Part shown: positions 62,366 through 64,000 of the stretch, piece after piece
Position numbering within the stretch: position 1 is the first letter of the stretch
Layout: each line of letters opens with the position of its first letter
Source: Microbacterium suwonense
GTDB taxonomy: Bacteria > Actinomycetota > Actinomycetes > Actinomycetales > Microbacteriaceae
Direction: 5' to 3'
Assembly (NCBI RefSeq): GCF_030296555.1
Contig: NZ_AP027728.1
Location: 2,728,001 to 2,792,000 of the forward strand
Length of the DNA stretch: 64,000 nt
Position numbers and translations under genes: made by a program
Notes under the pieces: generated by a model
Told to the model about the DNA's origin: nothing
What the model saw: the letters and a program-made list of their open reading frames with translations, nothing else
Database searches by the model: none

Positions 62366-62434
62366 GCCCGTCTATTTGTGCCAAACGCATGGTTTTTCGA
62401 CCGGATCCGGCGCGTTCGACACAAATAGACGGGC
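62366..62434. repeat. Intergenic palindrome with 23-base arms
   Basis: Arms 62366..62388 and 62412..62434 (GCCCGTCTATTTGTG at the base) pair at 21 of 23 positions around 23 bases. The element begins seven bases after the prpD stop and ends 20 bases before the prpB start, inside what is otherwise one operon. Confidence 0.75.
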
Positions 62435-62454
62435 AGTGAAGGAGGAATCCTCTG

Positions 62455-63357
62455 ATGCTGTACTCCACCACACCGGCGCATGAGAAGCGCCGGGCATTCC
62501 GCGAACGGCTGCGCTCTGGCGAGCTGCTGCGGTTCCCCGGCGCGTTCAATCCGCTCTCCGCGCGGCTCATCGAGCAGAAGGGCTTCGAGGGCGTCTACAT
62601 CTCGGGGGCCGTGCTCTCGGCCGACCTCGGCCTGCCCGACATCGGGCTGACCACGCTCACCGAGGTGGCCGGCCGGGGCGCGCAGATCGCGCGGATGACC
62701 GACCTGCCGGCGATCATCGACGCCGACACCGGGTTCGGCGAGCCGATGAACGTCGCGCGCACCATCCAGACGCTGGAGGATGCCGGGATCGCCGGCGCCC
62801 ACATCGAAGACCAGGTCAATCCGAAGCGCTGCGGTCACCTCGACGGCAAGGCCGTGGTCGACTCGGAGACGGCGATCAAGCGCATCCGTGCCGCCGTCGA
62901 TGCCCGTCGCGACGAGAACTTCCTGGTCATGGCGCGCACCGACATCGCCGCCGTCGACGGGCTGGAGGCAGCCAAGGACCGGGCGAAGGCGCTGGCGGAT
63001 GCCGGTGCCGACGCGATCTTCCCCGAGGCGATGCGGTCGCTCGAGGAGTTCGCCGCGATCCGCGATGCCGTGGACGTGCCGATCCTGGCCAACATGACCG
63101 AGTTCGGGAAATCGGAGCTGTTCAGCGTCGACCAGCTGCGCGACGTCGGCGTGAACATCGTCATCTGGCCGGTGTCGCTGCTGCGCATCGCGATGGGCGC
63201 GGCGGGCCGTGCACTCGATACTCTGAATGAGGAGGGGCACCTGACCTCCAAGCTCGGCGAGATGCAGCACCGTGCCGACCTGTATGACCTCATCGACTAC
63301 GAGTCGTACAACCACTTCGACTCCGGCGTCTTCAACTTCACCATCACGAAGGAGTGA
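62455..63357 (+). CDS. prpB: Methylisocitrate lyase
   Basis: The enzyme cleaves 2-methylisocitrate to pyruvate and succinate. The 300-residue protein has the ICL/PEP-mutase fold; the catalytic cysteine is C126 in KRCGHLDGK, and metal ligands appear in DADTGFGE and EDQ. PEAMRSLEEF and NMTEFGKSELFS fit the family. The ATG at 62455 has AAGGAGGAATCC upstream. The next start (prpC) follows the stop by four bases. Confidence 0.93.
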   Translation: MLYSTTPAHEKRRAFRERLRSGELLRFPGAFNPLSARLIEQKGFEGVYISGAVLSADLGLPDIGLTTLTEVAGRGAQIARMTDLPAIIDADTGFGEPMNVARTIQTLEDAGIAGAHIEDQVNPKRCGHLDGKAVVDSETAIKRIRAAVDARRDENFLVMARTDIAAVDGLEAAKDRAKALADAGADAIFPEAMRSLEEFAAIRDAVDVPILANMTEFGKSELFSVDQLRDVGVNIVIWPVSLLRIAMGAAGRALDTLNEEGHLTSKLGEMQHRADLYDLIDYESYNHFDSGVFNFTITKE

Positions 63358-63361
63358 CCAA

Positions 63362-64000
63362 ATGAGCGACAACGACATCAAGAAGGGTCTCGCCGGCGTC
63401 GTCGCCGACGTCACCGCGATCAGCAAGGTCAACCCCGAGACCAACAGCCTGCTCTACCGCGGCTATCCTGTGCAGGAGCTCGCGGCGACCCAGCCCTTCG
63501 AGGCGGTCGCCTACCTGCTCTGGCACGGAGAACTGCCCACGGCATCCGAACTGGCGGACTTCCGCGCGACCGAGCGCGCGAACCGTGCGCTGGCGCCAGA
63601 GGTGAAGGCCGCCATCGACGCGCTGCCGATCGACTCGCATCCGATGGACGAGGTGCGCACCGCGGTCAGCGTGATCGGCGCGATCGAGACGGCCGGTATC
63701 GGCAACGTGCTGGATGCCGTCGGCACGCCCGAGCAGAATCTCGAGCGGAGCCTGAAGCTGTTCGCCGTGCTGCCGGCGATCGTGTCCTACGGTCAGCGTC
63801 GTCGTCGCGGTCAGCGGATCGTCGAGTCGCGCGACGACCTCGACTACGCCGCGAATTTCCTGTGGCTCACGTTCGGCGAGGAGCCGGATGCTGTCGTCGT
63901 CGATGCCTTCAACCGATCGATGATCCTGTACGCCGAGCACTCCTTCAACGCGTCGACGTTCACGGCACGTGTGATCACCTCGACGCTCAGCGACCTGTAC
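63362..64000 (+). CDS. prpC: 2-methylcitrate synthase, 5' part (cut by window edge)
   Basis: The first 213 codons encode a citrate-synthase-fold enzyme that joins propionyl-CoA and oxaloacetate to 2-methylcitrate. LAGVVADVTAISKVNPETNSLLYRGYPVQELA and FEAVAYLLWHGELPTASELADF are typical of PrpC. AVSVIGAIETAG and MILYAEHSFNASTFTARVI carry the catalytic histidine. The last part, including the second catalytic His and Asp, is beyond 64000. The ATG at 63362 follows GAAGGAGTGACCA. The third gene of the methylcitrate set completes a working pathway with prpD and prpB. Confidence 0.93.
   Translation, partial: MSDNDIKKGLAGVVADVTAISKVNPETNSLLYRGYPVQELAATQPFEAVAYLLWHGELPTASELADFRATERANRALAPEVKAAIDALPIDSHPMDEVRTAVSVIGAIETAGIGNVLDAVGTPEQNLERSLKLFAVLPAIVSYGQRRRRGQRIVESRDDLDYAANFLWLTFGEEPDAVVVDAFNRSMILYAEHSFNASTFTARVITSTLSDLY

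Noticed and set aside
61642..63444. A 600-codon minus-strand open frame opposite prpD, prpB and prpC
   Set aside because: It crosses three genes and an intergenic hairpin, with no domain pattern; the prp genes read clearly on the plus strand.
1..64000. tRNA or rRNA genes
   Set aside because: I searched by eye for GGTTCGAATC-type T-loops and 16S/23S signatures and found none. The TTCGAATC seen at 13682 and 55623 belongs to family-2 palindromes and has no cloverleaf around it.

Overview
The window is high-GC actinobacterial chromosome, most likely from Microbacterium or a close relative in Microbacteriaceae. The signs are very strong G/C third-position bias, frequent GTG starts, ATGA/GTGA gene overlaps, a coproporphyrin-type heme pathway with HemQ, actinobacterial YkoE/D/C thiamine transport, and the abundant word GGATGCC/GGCATCC. 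There are 59 protein genes that are complete or only frameshifted, one gene cut by the right edge, and two short gene remnants. I see no rRNA, tRNA, CRISPR array, IS element or prophage.

Layout. 1-1300: a membrane protein and a HhH-GPD DNA glycosylase-like gene. 1300-3258: a less biased, mosaic accessory patch with a membrane protein, a truncated glycosylase copy, coding-like tails and an HTH-MNT/HEPN toxin-antitoxin module. 3259-13676: heme biosynthesis: hemA diverging from hemE, hemY, a trio of small membrane-linked genes, then hemQ-C-D-B overlapping, then hemL. 13817-24244: an ABC ATPase with a long acidic tail, an enoyl-CoA hydratase-like gene, a glycosyltransferase, a heterodimeric ABC exporter and a D-Ala-D-Ala carboxypeptidase. 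24419-27433: TPP riboswitch and ykoE-D-C. 27456-39700: DUF488, two SDRs, a TauE permease, a LacI/Gfo-Idh/ThuA sugar operon, rlmN, sixA, a DUF4407 protein and an aldo-keto reductase. 39851-45157: a sugar ABC importer, a class V aminotransferase and a divergent FadR-type regulator. 45257-56121: a glycolate/D-lactate-type oxidase, an ACT protein, a cysteine-synthase-like enzyme, a ribokinase and an L-fucose oxidative pathway. 56167-60000: CGNR regulator/EamA exporter and DrrAB-like ABC/DUF1048/PadR. 60156-64000: GntR regulator with prpD, prpB and the start of prpC (methylcitrate cycle).

How the genes work together. The heme set runs from glutamyl-tRNA to coproheme and on to heme through HemQ; only the ferrochelatase is missing here. 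The fucose block holds candidates for every step: mutarotase, dehydrogenase, lactonase, dehydratase, 2-keto-3-deoxy-fuconate dehydrogenase and diketo-acid hydrolase, with a FadR-type regulator. The prp block handles propionyl-CoA.

Caution on quality. Fourteen genes hold 18 apparent frameshifts in total. Every one is a one-base deletion, mostly in runs of G or C, and re-adding a base restores conserved protein each time. They look like sequencing or assembly errors rather than decay, so these genes are annotated as whole genes with the shift marked. Several families of imperfect palindromes, with arms of about 20-30 bases, sit just after stop codons through the window and are the most unusual non-coding feature.
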